Shown: positions 19,010-27,841, counted from the first letter of the stretch. The stretch: 64,000 nucleotides of DNA from Spirirestis rafaelensis WJT71-NPBG6 (GCA_019359015.1 JAHHID010000011.1:1-64000); one strand, 5' to 3'. Notes: generated by a model not told the origin, from the letters alone. A program made the numbers and translations.

Positions 19010-19822
19010 CTAATTTTGAATTTTCCCTGACGCTTCATCTTCTAGGCTAAAAACTTCGGAAATCAACATCGCGAATGTCCCAGAATTATCATACTGAGCA
19101 GTCAGCCTTTTATACTCGTTTTCTGCAACTAATTTTCCCGCTACTAATTCAAATTCTTCTCCAACATTCACCTTTTCAGGCACATTGACAACAATACCAT
19201 CTGGCAAAGATATCGTCTTATTTTTTCCTTTTGTTGGATCTAACACAAGCTCTTGATTTTCTGCTGAAGCCGATATTTTTAAATTACTATTTATATACTA
19301 TTTTCGTCCGCTCCACTTTCTGGATAACTTTTCTATTTCTGCTTTGGCTGGTCTATTGGGAAAGCTATTTAGATGCTCGCGAATTATCGTAATTCTCTGC
19401 AAATCCCCACTTTCAGCATACATAGTAACTACACTAGTTCGCCAATCTTGATATCTGAAAAATAATTCTCCAGCAAATTTTTTTCCAGCTTCCAGTTTTT
19501 TTGATACCACGGCATTTTTATCCTCACCAAAGGACACTGCCCTTGTAGATAAAAGTCCTGGATGAATTATTCCATCAGGCTGGTTACAAGTTTGCTTCTC
19601 AATATGCCAAATTTTTTCTTCCTCTCTGCCGTCGGAGTAGCTGTATTTATTAATGTGAGTAATAACGGTTTTATCTTCGTTAGCCTGAAATCTTCTTACG
19701 GCTTTAAAGGATGTAATGATTTCTTTGTCTGGGGAATACATAGTCCATATTCCGTGCCAAGAAATACCTTCAGTGGTGATATGTCCAAATAAATTTTCCC
19801 AGTTTTTTTCTTGTAAATTCAT
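19010..19822 (-). pseudogene. Lipocalin-like paralogue (DUF3598-type) with an in-frame amber codon
   Basis: Two ORFs in the same frame, 19298-19822 (174 residues) and 19010-19246 (78 residues), join through a single TAG at 19298-19300 after SRKWSGRK. The intervening codons remain open (YINSNLKISASAENQELV). Both parts align by eye with the intact neighbour at 19956-20711: WHGIWTMYSP with WHGIWTRYTP, REHLNSFPN with SEHLSTFAS, and LPDGIVVNVPEKVNVGEEFE with LLNGISIACPHQIETGKEFV. So this is a tandem duplicate interrupted by one stop. It may be a recent pseudogene, a readthrough product, or two separate polypeptides. The family looks like the cyanobacterial DUF3598/lipocalin-like type; its function is not known. 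Confidence 0.8.
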
Positions 19823-19906
19823 AATTTTTCAGACAGACGCATTGACAAAAGCATAAAAACTGTACGTGAAAGTTAAGCTGCGAGAGCTTTCCTTCTACAT
19901 TGTTGA

Positions 19907-19938
19907 TGGGTGTCAGGAACATCAACTTATGCACTTTT
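19907..19938. repeat. Upstream direct repeat, copy 1
   Basis: GGGTGTCAGGAACATCAACT continuing to TATGCACTTTT lies 85 bases upstream of the broken paralogue. A copy with one or two changes lies at 20741-20772 upstream of the intact paralogue. It is either a shared regulatory segment or part of the original duplicated unit. Confidence 0.85.
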
Positions 19939-19955
19939 GACAGATTAAAGAGTGC

Positions 19956-20711
19956 CTAGGCGGTAATATTAAATATTTCCAGAGTGAAACTTGTAAAACT
20001 AGATGCGTCATATTTGCGAATGCCGCGTTGTAATAAATCAGGATTCACCAGCCAATCAATTGTTGTAACAAACTCTTTTCCAGTTTCTATTTGGTGAGGG
20101 CAAGCGATAGAAATACCGTTTAATAAATGTAAAATTTGGTAATCATCACTTAAATTTTCTAGTTTATTAAATGAGGTTGCTACGGGGGATGATACTATCC
20201 AATCAGGTGTTATTGTTTTAGCTGTTCCTTCCCAGCTACCGCTTAACTCTTTTGTAGTATGACTAATCGCCGATGCGAAAGTTGATAAATGTTCGCTAAT
20301 GACTATAATATTTTCTAAATTGGCGCGATCGCCATAGGTAATAGCGACACTGACACGCCTATCTTTATACCTGAAACCTGTCTCAAAACCAAAATTTGAG
20401 CCTGATTCTACTTTTGTAGATCCCCAAGAAAAGCTGTTGTCTAAAAATAAGGCTCTGGTAATCGGTTTTTTATAGGGTCCAAAAGTTTTCGTTTCTTTTG
20501 TGCCATCTGCGTAAATATAGTGGTTTTGGTGATTTATTTCACTTTTATCTTCACTAATGTGAAAACTTCTGACACATTGAAAAGATTCAATTACTTGTCC
20601 ATTAGGAGTATATCTAGTCCAAATACCATGCCAGTCGCTGTTGGCATGATATTGACAGAAATTATTCCAATTTTGTAGTTGTGGTATTGTATCCGTACTT
20701 ATATTATCCAT
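19956..20711 (-). CDS. Lipocalin-like protein (DUF3598-type), intact paralogue
   Basis: About 251 residues from the ATG at 20709-20711 (MDNISTDTIPQLQNWNNF). A longer reading from 20768 would take its first 19 residues from the repeated upstream segment, so the inner ATG is preferred. The protein has two similar beta-rich halves: WHGIWTRYTPNGQVIESF then CVRSFHISEDKSEINHQNHY, and later LSGSWEGTAKTITPDW. Paired WxG-type strand starts of this kind suggest two calycin/lipocalin-like barrels that could bind a pigment or lipid. I believe it belongs to the cyanobacterial DUF3598 group but this rests on recall. It sits directly upstream of its damaged copy on the same strand. Confidence 0.75.
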   Translation of the reverse strand: MDNISTDTIPQLQNWNNFCQYHANSDWHGIWTRYTPNGQVIESFQCVRSFHISEDKSEINHQNHYIYADGTKETKTFGPYKKPITRALFLDNSFSWGSTKVESGSNFGFETGFRYKDRRVSVAITYGDRANLENIIVISEHLSTFASAISHTTKELSGSWEGTAKTITPDWIVSSPVATSFNKLENLSDDYQILHLLNGISIACPHQIETGKEFVTTIDWLVNPDLLQRGIRKYDASSFTSFTLEIFNITA

Positions 20712-20740
20712 TATCGTTTTACATTCTTTTACATTATTTA

Positions 20741-20772
20741 TGGGTGTCAGGAACATCAAATTATGCACTTTT
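20741..20772. repeat. Upstream direct repeat, copy 2
   Basis: Second copy of the 32-base segment at 19907-19938, starting 30 bases upstream of the intact paralogue's ATG. It is followed outward by a small GCACTTTTT...AAAAAGTGC inverted repeat (20765-20790). Confidence 0.85.
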
Positions 20773-20834
20773 TAATCTGTAAAAAGTGCGTCAGCCCTAA
20801 TTTTAGGTACTCAATGTTTTAATAAATATATTTA

Positions 20835-21200
20835 TTATTCAGTGTCAATTAAAACTGTCACAGCTGCCACAGCTATCAACATTTCGTCATTTTTATCATT
20901 GAGTGAAGGAATTGCCCGTCCTTGCACAACCATACCCCCAGACTCCACGGTGAGAGTTTTACGACCAAAGGGCAGTACAGCTAGTACTTCTTCTTCTCGC
21001 ACTTGTTCGGGGTAAGGGACTGCTACTTGTACTTCCACAATCATTTCATCTGGGTCGTTCAAACCAGCGATTTCCCAAACACCAGGCAAAGCATTGTGAG
21101 CGATCGCATTTCTGACAGCTCTCGCAGCTGCTACTGTCGGTTCCTGTCCATGCTGATCTATCCCCATAGCCATCTCAATAATCAAGCGTTTACGTACCAC
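20835..21200 (-). CDS. Lin0512-family protein
   Basis: 121 residues. The opening KRLIIEMAMGIDQHGQEPTV and following AAARAVRNAIAHNALPG match the small Lin0512 family (about 110-120 residues), which has no established biochemical role. The second half has alternating strands (EVQVAVPYPEQV, LAVLPFGRKTLTVESGG) and ends in a hydrophobic AVAAVTVLIDTE. A compact alpha/beta cytosolic protein is expected. The gene is monocistronic here between the lipocalin-like pair and the divergent S66 peptidase. Confidence 0.8.
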   Translation of the reverse strand: MVRKRLIIEMAMGIDQHGQEPTVAAARAVRNAIAHNALPGVWEIAGLNDPDEMIVEVQVAVPYPEQVREEEVLAVLPFGRKTLTVESGGMVVQGRAIPSLNDKNDEMLIAVAAVTVLIDTE

Positions 21201-21480
21201 AGTTACCTCAAATTATTCAAAATTTAATAGCGATCGCCTGTTCAATTTATACAAATTGAAACTCGGAATTTTTCATTTTTCAAAGCTTTCAAGCCAATTA
21301 CCAAAATCAACTTATGCAGTTTTGAAATAGAAAATGAACATAATACTTTAATAATCTTATTAAATATTGGTGACATTCTTTGCTTAAACTAGCCAAAACT
21401 TCTTCAGAACAAAGCGAGTTTTTGAATTTTTAATTTGCATGAACGGAATATTGGTGGCAAATGTTACTATAACTGCGATC

Positions 21481-22503
21481 ATGAGCATAAATCGCCGACA
21501 ATTTATCACAACCTTTGGGTTAGCTGCCTTAGCTACCCAGATGCAACCGCTTATAGCCCAAGGTAAGCGATCGCCAAACACCATAATTAAACCACCCCGC
21601 CTGCAAGTGGGCGATACGGTAGGATTAATTAGCCCTGCGGGTATCGTTGAGCTTAAAGATGTCGAAGAAGCAAAGCAAGCGATAAATTCACAGTTAGGGC
21701 TAAAAGTCAAGTTAGGGAAGCATATTTTAGACCGTTATGGCTATTTGGCGGGTAAAGATAGCGATCGCGCTTTTGATGTCAACGCCATGTTTGCAGATAA
21801 GTCTGTAAAAGCAATTATTGCCATGCGAGGTGGCTGGGGTTGTAATCGCATATTACCTCTACTCGACTACATCAGCATCGGCTCTAATCCGAAAATCCTG
21901 ATGGGGTACAGTGATATTACATCGCTGTTGTTAGCAATTAACGCCCGTAGTAAAATTGTGACATTTCACGGTCCTGTTGCTACATCTAGCTGGAACGAGT
22001 TTGCGCTTTTATACGTCAAGCGCATCCTATTTAACGGTGAAGCTGTGACAATGAAAAATTTGAATACTGATGAAGGAAAAGTTCAGGCGATAGTTCCGGG
22101 AAAGGCTAGAGGTAAACTAGTTGGTGGTAACTTCTCAGTACTATCGGCAATGGTCGGGTCGCCTTATTTACCTTCTTGGAACAAAAGTATTTTATTTTTA
22201 GAAGAAGTAGGTGAAGATGTTTATCGTGTAGATCGAATGCTAACTCAATTAAAAAACGCGGGAATTCTTAACCAAATAGCTGGCTTTGTCTTTGGGCAAT
22301 GCACTAATTGTAATCTAGGGGATGAACCTTCATTTACTTTAATGCAAGTATTGCAACACCATATAGTTCCTTTAGGTATTCCTGCTTGGTACGGTTCAAT
22401 GATTGGTCATATTAAGAATAAATTTACCTTACCAGTAGGCGTAGAAGTTGAAATAGATGCCAATGCTGGGACAATAAAAATGTTAGAGTCTGCTGTCACA
22501 TAG
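21481..22503 (+). CDS. S66-family LD-carboxypeptidase, Tat-exported
   Basis: 340 residues from the ATG at 21481 (MSINRRQFITTFGLAALATQ), which opens a twin-arginine signal; the reading from 21439 adds a non-conserved leader that would hide the RR motif. The catalytic serine is in MGYSDITSL (about Ser144) and the Glu/His partners are expected in LFLEEVGEDVYRVDRML and YGSMIGHIKNKF. GGWGCNRILPLLD is also conserved. S66 enzymes cleave the L,D-peptide bond of tetrapeptide stems during murein recycling; relatives (MccF) inactivate microcin C7. Export by Tat suggests a periplasmic folded enzyme acting on peptidoglycan fragments. Confidence 0.9.
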   Translation: MSINRRQFITTFGLAALATQMQPLIAQGKRSPNTIIKPPRLQVGDTVGLISPAGIVELKDVEEAKQAINSQLGLKVKLGKHILDRYGYLAGKDSDRAFDVNAMFADKSVKAIIAMRGGWGCNRILPLLDYISIGSNPKILMGYSDITSLLLAINARSKIVTFHGPVATSSWNEFALLYVKRILFNGEAVTMKNLNTDEGKVQAIVPGKARGKLVGGNFSVLSAMVGSPYLPSWNKSILFLEEVGEDVYRVDRMLTQLKNAGILNQIAGFVFGQCTNCNLGDEPSFTLMQVLQHHIVPLGIPAWYGSMIGHIKNKFTLPVGVEVEIDANAGTIKMLESAVT

Positions 22504-22628
22504 AAATATAAAAATCAAAAAGTTCTATTGGCGATTAGTTATTAAAAATAACCCTCTTACCTAATCCCCAGTCCCCCACTATTTGCATTTTTCATTTCCA
22601 GTGCTGACAGCTTAATCAATCAAAACAA

Positions 22629-23423
22629 ATGCGGATAAACTATATTTCCAACCATCCTATTCATCAAATACCATTCATTACCGCCGCGTCCAGTGGTGTC
22701 GGGATGGTTGATAAAGTTCTGCCCATTTTACCAGCACAAGTTGACTCATTACCACCTGGTTTAGAAGCAATAATTGCCACTAGCGATTTACAAGGTAGAG
22801 ATCCAAATAATCAACGCCTTCTTGGTTATGTTGTTGCCGAAGAACTAGAAATTTTAGCTGAACAGGGAAAAATTCCACCGCCAAAAACAACAGGAATTAT
22901 TTTAGCAGGCGACTTTTACGCCAAGATAGATAAGCGCGGTGGTGTAGGTGATGTGCGTGAAGTTTGGCAAGCTTTCAGTCGTCGTTTTCGTTGGGTAGTC
23001 GGAGTCGGAGGAAATCACGACAGTTTCGGCAAAACCCCAGAAAACATAATGGAATTTCAAAACGAGCAAGGAATACACTACTTAGATGGCAATATTACTT
23101 CTGTAGATGAAATTCGCATCGCAGGTATTTCCGGTATTATTGGCAAGAGCAATAAGCCTTTTCGACGTTTAGAAAAAGATTTTATAAAAGCCATCAAAGA
23201 TATCGTCACAGAATTGCCAAATATTTTAATTCTCCATGAAGGACCCAATGATGCAGAAGCGAAACTTATGGGAAACGAATCCATACGTACTGAACTAGCA
23301 ACAGCAAGTGATTTACTAGTAATTTGCGGTCATTCTCATTGGAAAGTGCCGATGACTACCTTGCCCAAAAGAGTACAAGTTTTAAACGTAGACACTCGCG
23401 CAGTAGTCCTCAGAGTTAATTAA
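22629..23423 (+). CDS. Calcineurin-like metallophosphoesterase
   Basis: 264 residues. All five phosphoesterase motifs are in order: SDLQGR (D-x-x-x, about 52-57), LAGDFYAK (about 91-98), VGGNHDSFG (about 125-133), LHEGPND (about 194-200) and CGHSHWKVP (about 221-229). Motif I has Gln in place of the usual His (SDLQG rather than DxH), which may alter the metal site. The protein is soluble and lacks a signal peptide. The substrate cannot be inferred. It follows the S66 gene by 125 bases on the same strand. Confidence 0.87.
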   Translation: MRINYISNHPIHQIPFITAASSGVGMVDKVLPILPAQVDSLPPGLEAIIATSDLQGRDPNNQRLLGYVVAEELEILAEQGKIPPPKTTGIILAGDFYAKIDKRGGVGDVREVWQAFSRRFRWVVGVGGNHDSFGKTPENIMEFQNEQGIHYLDGNITSVDEIRIAGISGIIGKSNKPFRRLEKDFIKAIKDIVTELPNILILHEGPNDAEAKLMGNESIRTELATASDLLVICGHSHWKVPMTTLPKRVQVLNVDTRAVVLRVN

Positions 23424-23488
23424 TATAACTCCTAAACTCTAACTTTATCCTCTTTGTTTGCGCCTCTGCGCCTCTGCGTGAGACAAAT

Positions 23489-24379
23489 TTAACCCTGATT
23501 CCTAAAATCAATCATCGTCTGCAAATAAGCATCTGGCAAGCCAGTATCAAAACACTTTCCTTTAACAACATAACCTGACATTCTCTCTTTCTGCCGCAAC
23601 TTATCTAAACAAGTTGTTAACTGAAACTCACCCTTTAACCGCACATTATTTTTAATATCTTCCGCCAAACAATCAAAGATTGTCGGTGTGAGTGCATACA
23701 AACCAAATATACATAAAAAGTCATCATCTGCCATCCCTTCCACATGCAGATGCTGACGTGCATACTCAATAGTCGGTTTTTCAGATACTTGTGTAACTGA
23801 AAGTATCGTATTTTCTTCTTGCCAAACACCTGTAACACAGCCAAGTTTATGCAATAAGTCTGCTGGCATTGTCGTCAATCCTACCACATTATGATTGACT
23901 TGCTCGTAAACATCTAAAACTTGACGCGCACAAGATTTGCCAATATCAGATGCATAAATGTGGTCGCCTAACATCAACAAAAACGGCTCATCTTTAACCC
24001 ATTCTTTTGCAGAATATACTGCATGACCATAACCTTCTTGTTTATCTTGGATTAAAATAGTAATTCTATCACCCAAATCTACCAAATATTTGCTGTATTC
24101 TTGGTTTTGCGGTGATAGCTTTTCAAAAAGCTCTACTTTTGGTGGTCTTTTAAATAAAGTTTTAAAAGTTTTCTTATCCTCTGGTTGCACCACAATTGCA
24201 ACTTCTTCAATTCCCGCATTAATCGCTTCTTCAATAATCGCTAAAATGACAGGTTTTGCTCGACCATCTTTATCAATAATCGGGAAAAGTTCTTTTTTAA
24301 CAACTTTGGTAGCCGGAAATAAACGAGTCCCGAAACCGGCTGCCGGAATTACAGCTTTTCTAACTTTATTTTTTGGCAT
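23489..24379 (-). CDS. UTP-sugar-1-phosphate uridylyltransferase-type nucleotidyltransferase
   Basis: 296 residues. The nucleotide-binding opening IPAAGFGTRLFPATKVVKKE is the GalU/GCD14 signature, with LMLGDHIYA carrying the metal-binding Asp and VSEKPTIEYA the sugar-binding segment; GEFQLTTCLDKL is near the C-terminus. Length is right for GalU-type UDP-glucose pyrophosphorylases. It overlaps the upstream GHMP kinase by 14 bases, so the two are translated together. The pair suggests a salvage route: kinase makes sugar-1-phosphate, this enzyme makes the NDP-sugar. Which sugar (glucuronate, galactose, arabinose or other) is not shown by sequence. Confidence 0.88.
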   Translation of the reverse strand: MPKNKVRKAVIPAAGFGTRLFPATKVVKKELFPIIDKDGRAKPVILAIIEEAINAGIEEVAIVVQPEDKKTFKTLFKRPPKVELFEKLSPQNQEYSKYLVDLGDRITILIQDKQEGYGHAVYSAKEWVKDEPFLLMLGDHIYASDIGKSCARQVLDVYEQVNHNVVGLTTMPADLLHKLGCVTGVWQEENTILSVTQVSEKPTIEYARQHLHVEGMADDDFLCIFGLYALTPTIFDCLAEDIKNNVRLKGEFQLTTCLDKLRQKERMSGYVVKGKCFDTGLPDAYLQTMIDFRNQG

Positions 24380-25400
24380 AAATAGTCAGTGGCAAACATT
24401 GCATTTGCGGAAAGTTACACTTTATTATTTCCAGAACTTTTTGTTGACTTTCCTTATCTTTGGCAATAAATTGTGCGGTACCATCGCCTTGTGAACCAAC
24501 GCCCTTACCACCAAAAATGTAAGGTTGAATTGCTTGATAATTAAGAAGTTGGTGCAAAACAATAGCCGTTAACTGTTCGGGGCAAGCGGGTATGAGATGT
24601 TTATCAAATTCAGCTTGTGCTTGTTTCATCAAAAAACCAATTTGTTCAGCATCGCCTTTTTGTAAAGCATCAATTGCCGCTTGGGTAATTTTATAACTAA
24701 TTTCACCCAGATATTTTTGCACATTCGCGCTTACTTCGGTGGTGGCGAAGGGATAACACTCATTCAGCTTGCTAAGAATTTCTTGGGTATTTTTAGCTGC
24801 ACCGAGGTCTACGATGACAAAAAATAGATCCTGGGGAGTATTAAGCTCGATGATATCAGTATCAGTGCCATCAAATATCATGGTAATTGGGCGATCGCCA
24901 TAAGCACAAGCCTGATCCATTCGTCCACAACGCGAAGGGGTGGTAATTTCCCCCAGATAAGCAAACTCCATCTCCCCCCGCTGCGTCATTTTTAAGTTAT
25001 ACACTTGATTAAACGCCCTCGCCACCAATACACAAATCGCCGCACTTGAAGATAATCCTTTTTTAATCGGCAAATCTGTGAAATAATTGTCAATTTCTAA
25101 TCCACCCACATGAAAGTGTGTCAGCAATTGGTAGGCAACGCCAGCAGTATAACTGAAAAAACCGCCCTTTTTCGCTTCACTCAACAAAGCCTGCTTGGAC
25201 ATCGGCATTAGCGTTTTCTCAGTAGGTGTGCGTAGCACTAGCGAATCTGAATGAGGCTTCACTTCGGCATAAAGCCCTTGATTCGTGCCTACAAGCAGCG
25301 TGTAGCCCACCTTCAGTTGAGAATTGATACAGCGATAACCTCCAGCCCAATCACTGTGTTCACCAAACAAACACAAGCGTCCTGGAACAAAAATTTTCAT
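24366..25400 (-). CDS. GHMP-family sugar-1-kinase
   Basis: 344 residues. The family motifs are PGRLCLFGEHSDWAGGY (motif 1), KKGLSSSAAICVLVARAF (the Gly/Ser-rich phosphate-binding motif 2, about 113-130) and GGKGVGSQGDGTAQFIA (motif 3 near the C-terminus). The HSDW element at the substrate loop resembles the anomeric-sugar kinases (galactokinase, arabinokinase, glucuronokinase) more than mevalonate kinases. It overlaps the pyrophosphorylase gene that follows, forming a two-step sugar activation module. A plant-type glucuronokinase role is possible, but unproven. The TnpB element has inserted upstream of its start. Confidence 0.85.
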   Translation of the reverse strand: MKIFVPGRLCLFGEHSDWAGGYRCINSQLKVGYTLLVGTNQGLYAEVKPHSDSLVLRTPTEKTLMPMSKQALLSEAKKGGFFSYTAGVAYQLLTHFHVGGLEIDNYFTDLPIKKGLSSSAAICVLVARAFNQVYNLKMTQRGEMEFAYLGEITTPSRCGRMDQACAYGDRPITMIFDGTDTDIIELNTPQDLFFVIVDLGAAKNTQEILSKLNECYPFATTEVSANVQKYLGEISYKITQAAIDALQKGDAEQIGFLMKQAQAEFDKHLIPACPEQLTAIVLHQLLNYQAIQPYIFGGKGVGSQGDGTAQFIAKDKESQQKVLEIIKCNFPQMQCLPLTIYAKK

Positions 25401-25666
25401 TGCTTTTCACCCTGGAATATGCAAAATATGAAATGTAGTGTATGTAGTACATTGAGGAAGTTTCTTATATGGTAGGCTGAAAACCTGGAGGAACAGTTGC
25501 GTAGCAACGTCTTCCGTGCTTTAGACCAGGGATGAAAGCCACGCCCCGTAGGATAAATCCTACGGTCATGCAATCTTTGCGGTATGTTCCTGTATCTTAT
25601 GTGGATTGTGTTAGCATAAAATAGTAGTTGGTTGGTCGTTCGCGCAGCGTCTCCGCAGGAGAGCCG

Positions 25667-26899
25667 ATGATTATTTACGAGTTCAAGGTCAAGGGAAAAG
25701 ACAGGCAGTACAGGGCAATAGACGAGGCTATTCGCACTTCGCAATTCATTCAGAACAAGTGTTTGCGTTACTGGATGGATAACAAAGGTACGAGCTTAAA
25801 TAGATACGACCTCAATAAGTATTGCGCTGTCCTGGCTGCTGAGTTCACGAGTGCGGATGAACTCAATTCAATGGCTCGACAATCTGCGGCTGAACGTGCC
25901 TGGGGTGCGATAGCTCGGTTCTACGATAATTGCAAGAAAAAGGTTAAAGGTAAAAAAGGTTTCCCGAAATTTAAAAAACACACTCGTTCTGTTGAATACA
26001 AAACGTCAGGATGGAAACTTTCTACTACTCGCAAAGCCATAACTTTTTTAGATAAGAAGGGCATCGGGACTCTGAAATTAAAAGGAACTTATGACCTCAA
26101 CTACTACGACATCAAACAGATTAAACGTGTGCGGCTAGTACGTCGGAGTAACGGCTACTACGCTCAATTTGCCGTTGATGTTGATTTGAAGGTTGAAACA
26201 CAGCCTACTGGTCAGGTAGTTGGTATTGATCTGGGATTGAAGTACTTCATTGCTGATAATAAAGGCAATGTTGAGCAGTCACCTCAGTTTTACCGATCTG
26301 CTGAGAAGCAATTGAACCGTGCTAATCGCAAAAAATCCAAAAAGTACGACAAGGCAAGAAAGAAAGTCAAGAAACCGCAATCAACCAACTACCACAAAGC
26401 CAGAAATAGATATGCTCGGAAGCATTTAAGAGTAAGTAGGCAGCGAAAAGAGTACTGCAAGCGTGTTGCGTATTCCGTCATCCAATCTAACGATTTGGTA
26501 GCCTATGAAGACTTGAATGTGAAAGGCTTGGTACGTAATCGACATCTGGCTAAGTCAATTAGTGATGCTGGCTGGTCAACTTTCCGGTCATGGTTGGAGT
26601 ATTTTGGTCACAAGTACGGGAAGATAACGGTTGCCGTTCCTCCCTACAATACAAGCCAGAATTGCTCTAACTGTGGCAAGAAAGTTAAGAAATCTCTGTC
26701 TACTAGAACTCACGTTTGCCCTCATTGCGGATATGTGGCGGACAGAGACGTGAATGCAGCCATCAACATTTTGAAATTAGGACTCAGTACCGTGGGGCAC
26801 ACGGGAACTTACGCTTGGGGAGATTTGCCCTCCTGGGCGGTTGGCGCAAGCCTGCTGTCTAGTGGCGAGTCCGGGAACCAAGAATCCCCGCGTCAATAG
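25667..26899 (+). CDS. tnpB: RNA-guided nuclease TnpB
   Basis: 410 residues from the ATG at 25667, which has AGGAGA six bases before it; the upstream in-frame codons belong to a CGCAGCGTCTCCGCAGGAGA-type repeat. RuvC residues are present: Asp188 in GIDLGLKYF, Glu281 in VAYEDLNVKG and Asp361 in DRDVNAA, close to the numbering of ISDra2 TnpB (191/278/361). The zinc finger has CSNCG (Cys333/336) and CPHCG (Cys351/354). The length is close to the 408 of ISDra2 TnpB, so it looks intact. TnpB cuts DNA guided by an RNA from the element's right end; the stop codon lies inside the right-end hairpin, as expected for overlap with that RNA. Confidence 0.95.
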   Translation: MIIYEFKVKGKDRQYRAIDEAIRTSQFIQNKCLRYWMDNKGTSLNRYDLNKYCAVLAAEFTSADELNSMARQSAAERAWGAIARFYDNCKKKVKGKKGFPKFKKHTRSVEYKTSGWKLSTTRKAITFLDKKGIGTLKLKGTYDLNYYDIKQIKRVRLVRRSNGYYAQFAVDVDLKVETQPTGQVVGIDLGLKYFIADNKGNVEQSPQFYRSAEKQLNRANRKKSKKYDKARKKVKKPQSTNYHKARNRYARKHLRVSRQRKEYCKRVAYSVIQSNDLVAYEDLNVKGLVRNRHLAKSISDAGWSTFRSWLEYFGHKYGKITVAVPPYNTSQNCSNCGKKVKKSLSTRTHVCPHCGYVADRDVNAAINILKLGLSTVGHTGTYAWGDLPSWAVGASLLSSGESGNQESPRQ

Positions 26900-26913
26900 A
26901 TGCGGGGAGTGTC
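26770..26913 (+). ncRNA. Candidate reRNA/omega RNA overlapping the tnpB 3' end
   Basis: TnpB guide RNAs generally start within the 3' part of tnpB and end at the element's right end, with the guide taken from flanking DNA. Here the segment ends with the hairpin 26886-26907 and GAGTGTCAA. Potential stems are visible around CCCTCCTGGGCGG (26827-26839). The 5' end is a guess; only the location and right-end hairpin are supported. Confidence 0.4.
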
Positions 26914-27005
26914 AAGAATCAGTATCGCTTTCAAAAGTCATTTGCTGAAGATGCAAAATTACAAGAATCAGTATCGCTTTCAAAGGTCATTTGCTGAAGA
27001 TGCAA
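26913..27005. repeat. 49-base tandem duplication next to the tnpB right end
   Basis: CAAGAATCAGTATCGCTTTC and the following TCATTTGCTGAAGATGCAA occur at 26913-26957 and again at 26962-27004, with one A/G change. The second copy is the N-terminal coding sequence of the GNAT gene; the first is out of frame. Confidence 0.92.
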
Positions 27006-27841
27006 TAAGCGATCGCCTTTTTAACTTATTGGAAATTGTCTTCCCGGAAATCAGAATTAGCGATGCAGCGCAAGTTGGTAGAATGCTTGCTGCATCGTGG
27101 GAATCTGCTTCTACTCCATTTATGCGCTTGCATGATGATATGGCAATTAGCCATGTGGGAGTGTTAGAAATTCCCATGCAACTGATGGGAGAAAGTATCA
27201 TCGCTGGGGGAATCCACGGAGTCTGTACCCATCCTGAATTTCGCCGACGCGGTTATTACCGTGAAATTATGCAAGAAGTGCTTGATTATTGTAACAGCCG
27301 TTACGATACGCTTGTCCTTACAACAGCACAACCAGAGTTATATCAACCTTTCGGCTTTCGCGTTGTCGGAGAACATATTTTCATCGCCAAATGTAACTCA
27401 CTAGGTGGCACGGATGGATTTAGATTAATTGATACTTCTAATACTAATGATGTGAAATTGCTACACCGACTGTTGGAAACACGCGAACCTGTCTCCAACA
27501 TCCTAGGCATAGTGAAAGAGAAGGCTGTATTCTTCGTCAATGAAGGAAGAAACCCTCTATACTATGCCGAAGACTTGGATGTCATCATTTGTATGGAAAT
27601 AAAAGATACACAACTTCACCTTTTCGATGTGGTTGGCACGAGAATCTGTACTTTAGCTGAGATTCTTGAAAGAATTAACATACGCATTCAGGAAGTTGTG
27701 ATTTATTTCAGCCCAGATCGCCTAAATGCCGATGTGCAAGCATTGTCTCACATCCTCGATGGAGATTCTCTGCTGATGGTTCGCGGCAACTTTGCGGCAG
27801 AGGGTGAGAAATTCATGCTACCGCGTTCTGCACGTTGTTAA
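26951..27841 (+). CDS. GNAT-family N-acetyltransferase (Eis-like layout)
   Basis: About 296 residues from the ATG at 26951 (MQNYKNQYRFQRSFAEDAIS). A start at 26900 lies in the transposon end and is unlikely. The acetyl-CoA-binding motif is HPEFRRRGYYREIMQEVLDY (Q/RxxGx(G/A)-type, here RRRGYY), followed by LVLTTAQPELYQPFGFRVV, the beta5 and C-terminal signature. The second half (about 150-296) is an additional domain, as in Eis-like or long GNAT proteins. The substrate is unknown. The 5' end may have been altered by the tandem duplication adjoining the TnpB element, so the native start and promoter could be lost. Confidence 0.85.
   Translation: MQNYKNQYRFQRSFAEDAISDRLFNLLEIVFPEIRISDAAQVGRMLAASWESASTPFMRLHDDMAISHVGVLEIPMQLMGESIIAGGIHGVCTHPEFRRRGYYREIMQEVLDYCNSRYDTLVLTTAQPELYQPFGFRVVGEHIFIAKCNSLGGTDGFRLIDTSNTNDVKLLHRLLETREPVSNILGIVKEKAVFFVNEGRNPLYYAEDLDVIICMEIKDTQLHLFDVVGTRICTLAEILERINIRIQEVVIYFSPDRLNADVQALSHILDGDSLLMVRGNFAAEGEKFMLPRSARC

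Larger units (their letters stand above)
25470..26913 (+). mobile_element. IS200/IS605-superfamily element with tnpB only (IS1341 type)
   Basis: The element contains tnpB and hairpin-forming ends but no tnpA. On the left, two hairpins lie at 25496-25508 (GTTGC-GTA-GCAAC) and a 20-base near-perfect palindrome at 25546-25565. On the right, a C-rich hairpin at 26886-26907 is followed by GAGTGTCAA, a common right end in cyanobacterial TnpB elements. The exact left boundary and target motif could not be fixed. A 49-base duplication of the neighbouring gene starts at the right end. Confidence 0.75.
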
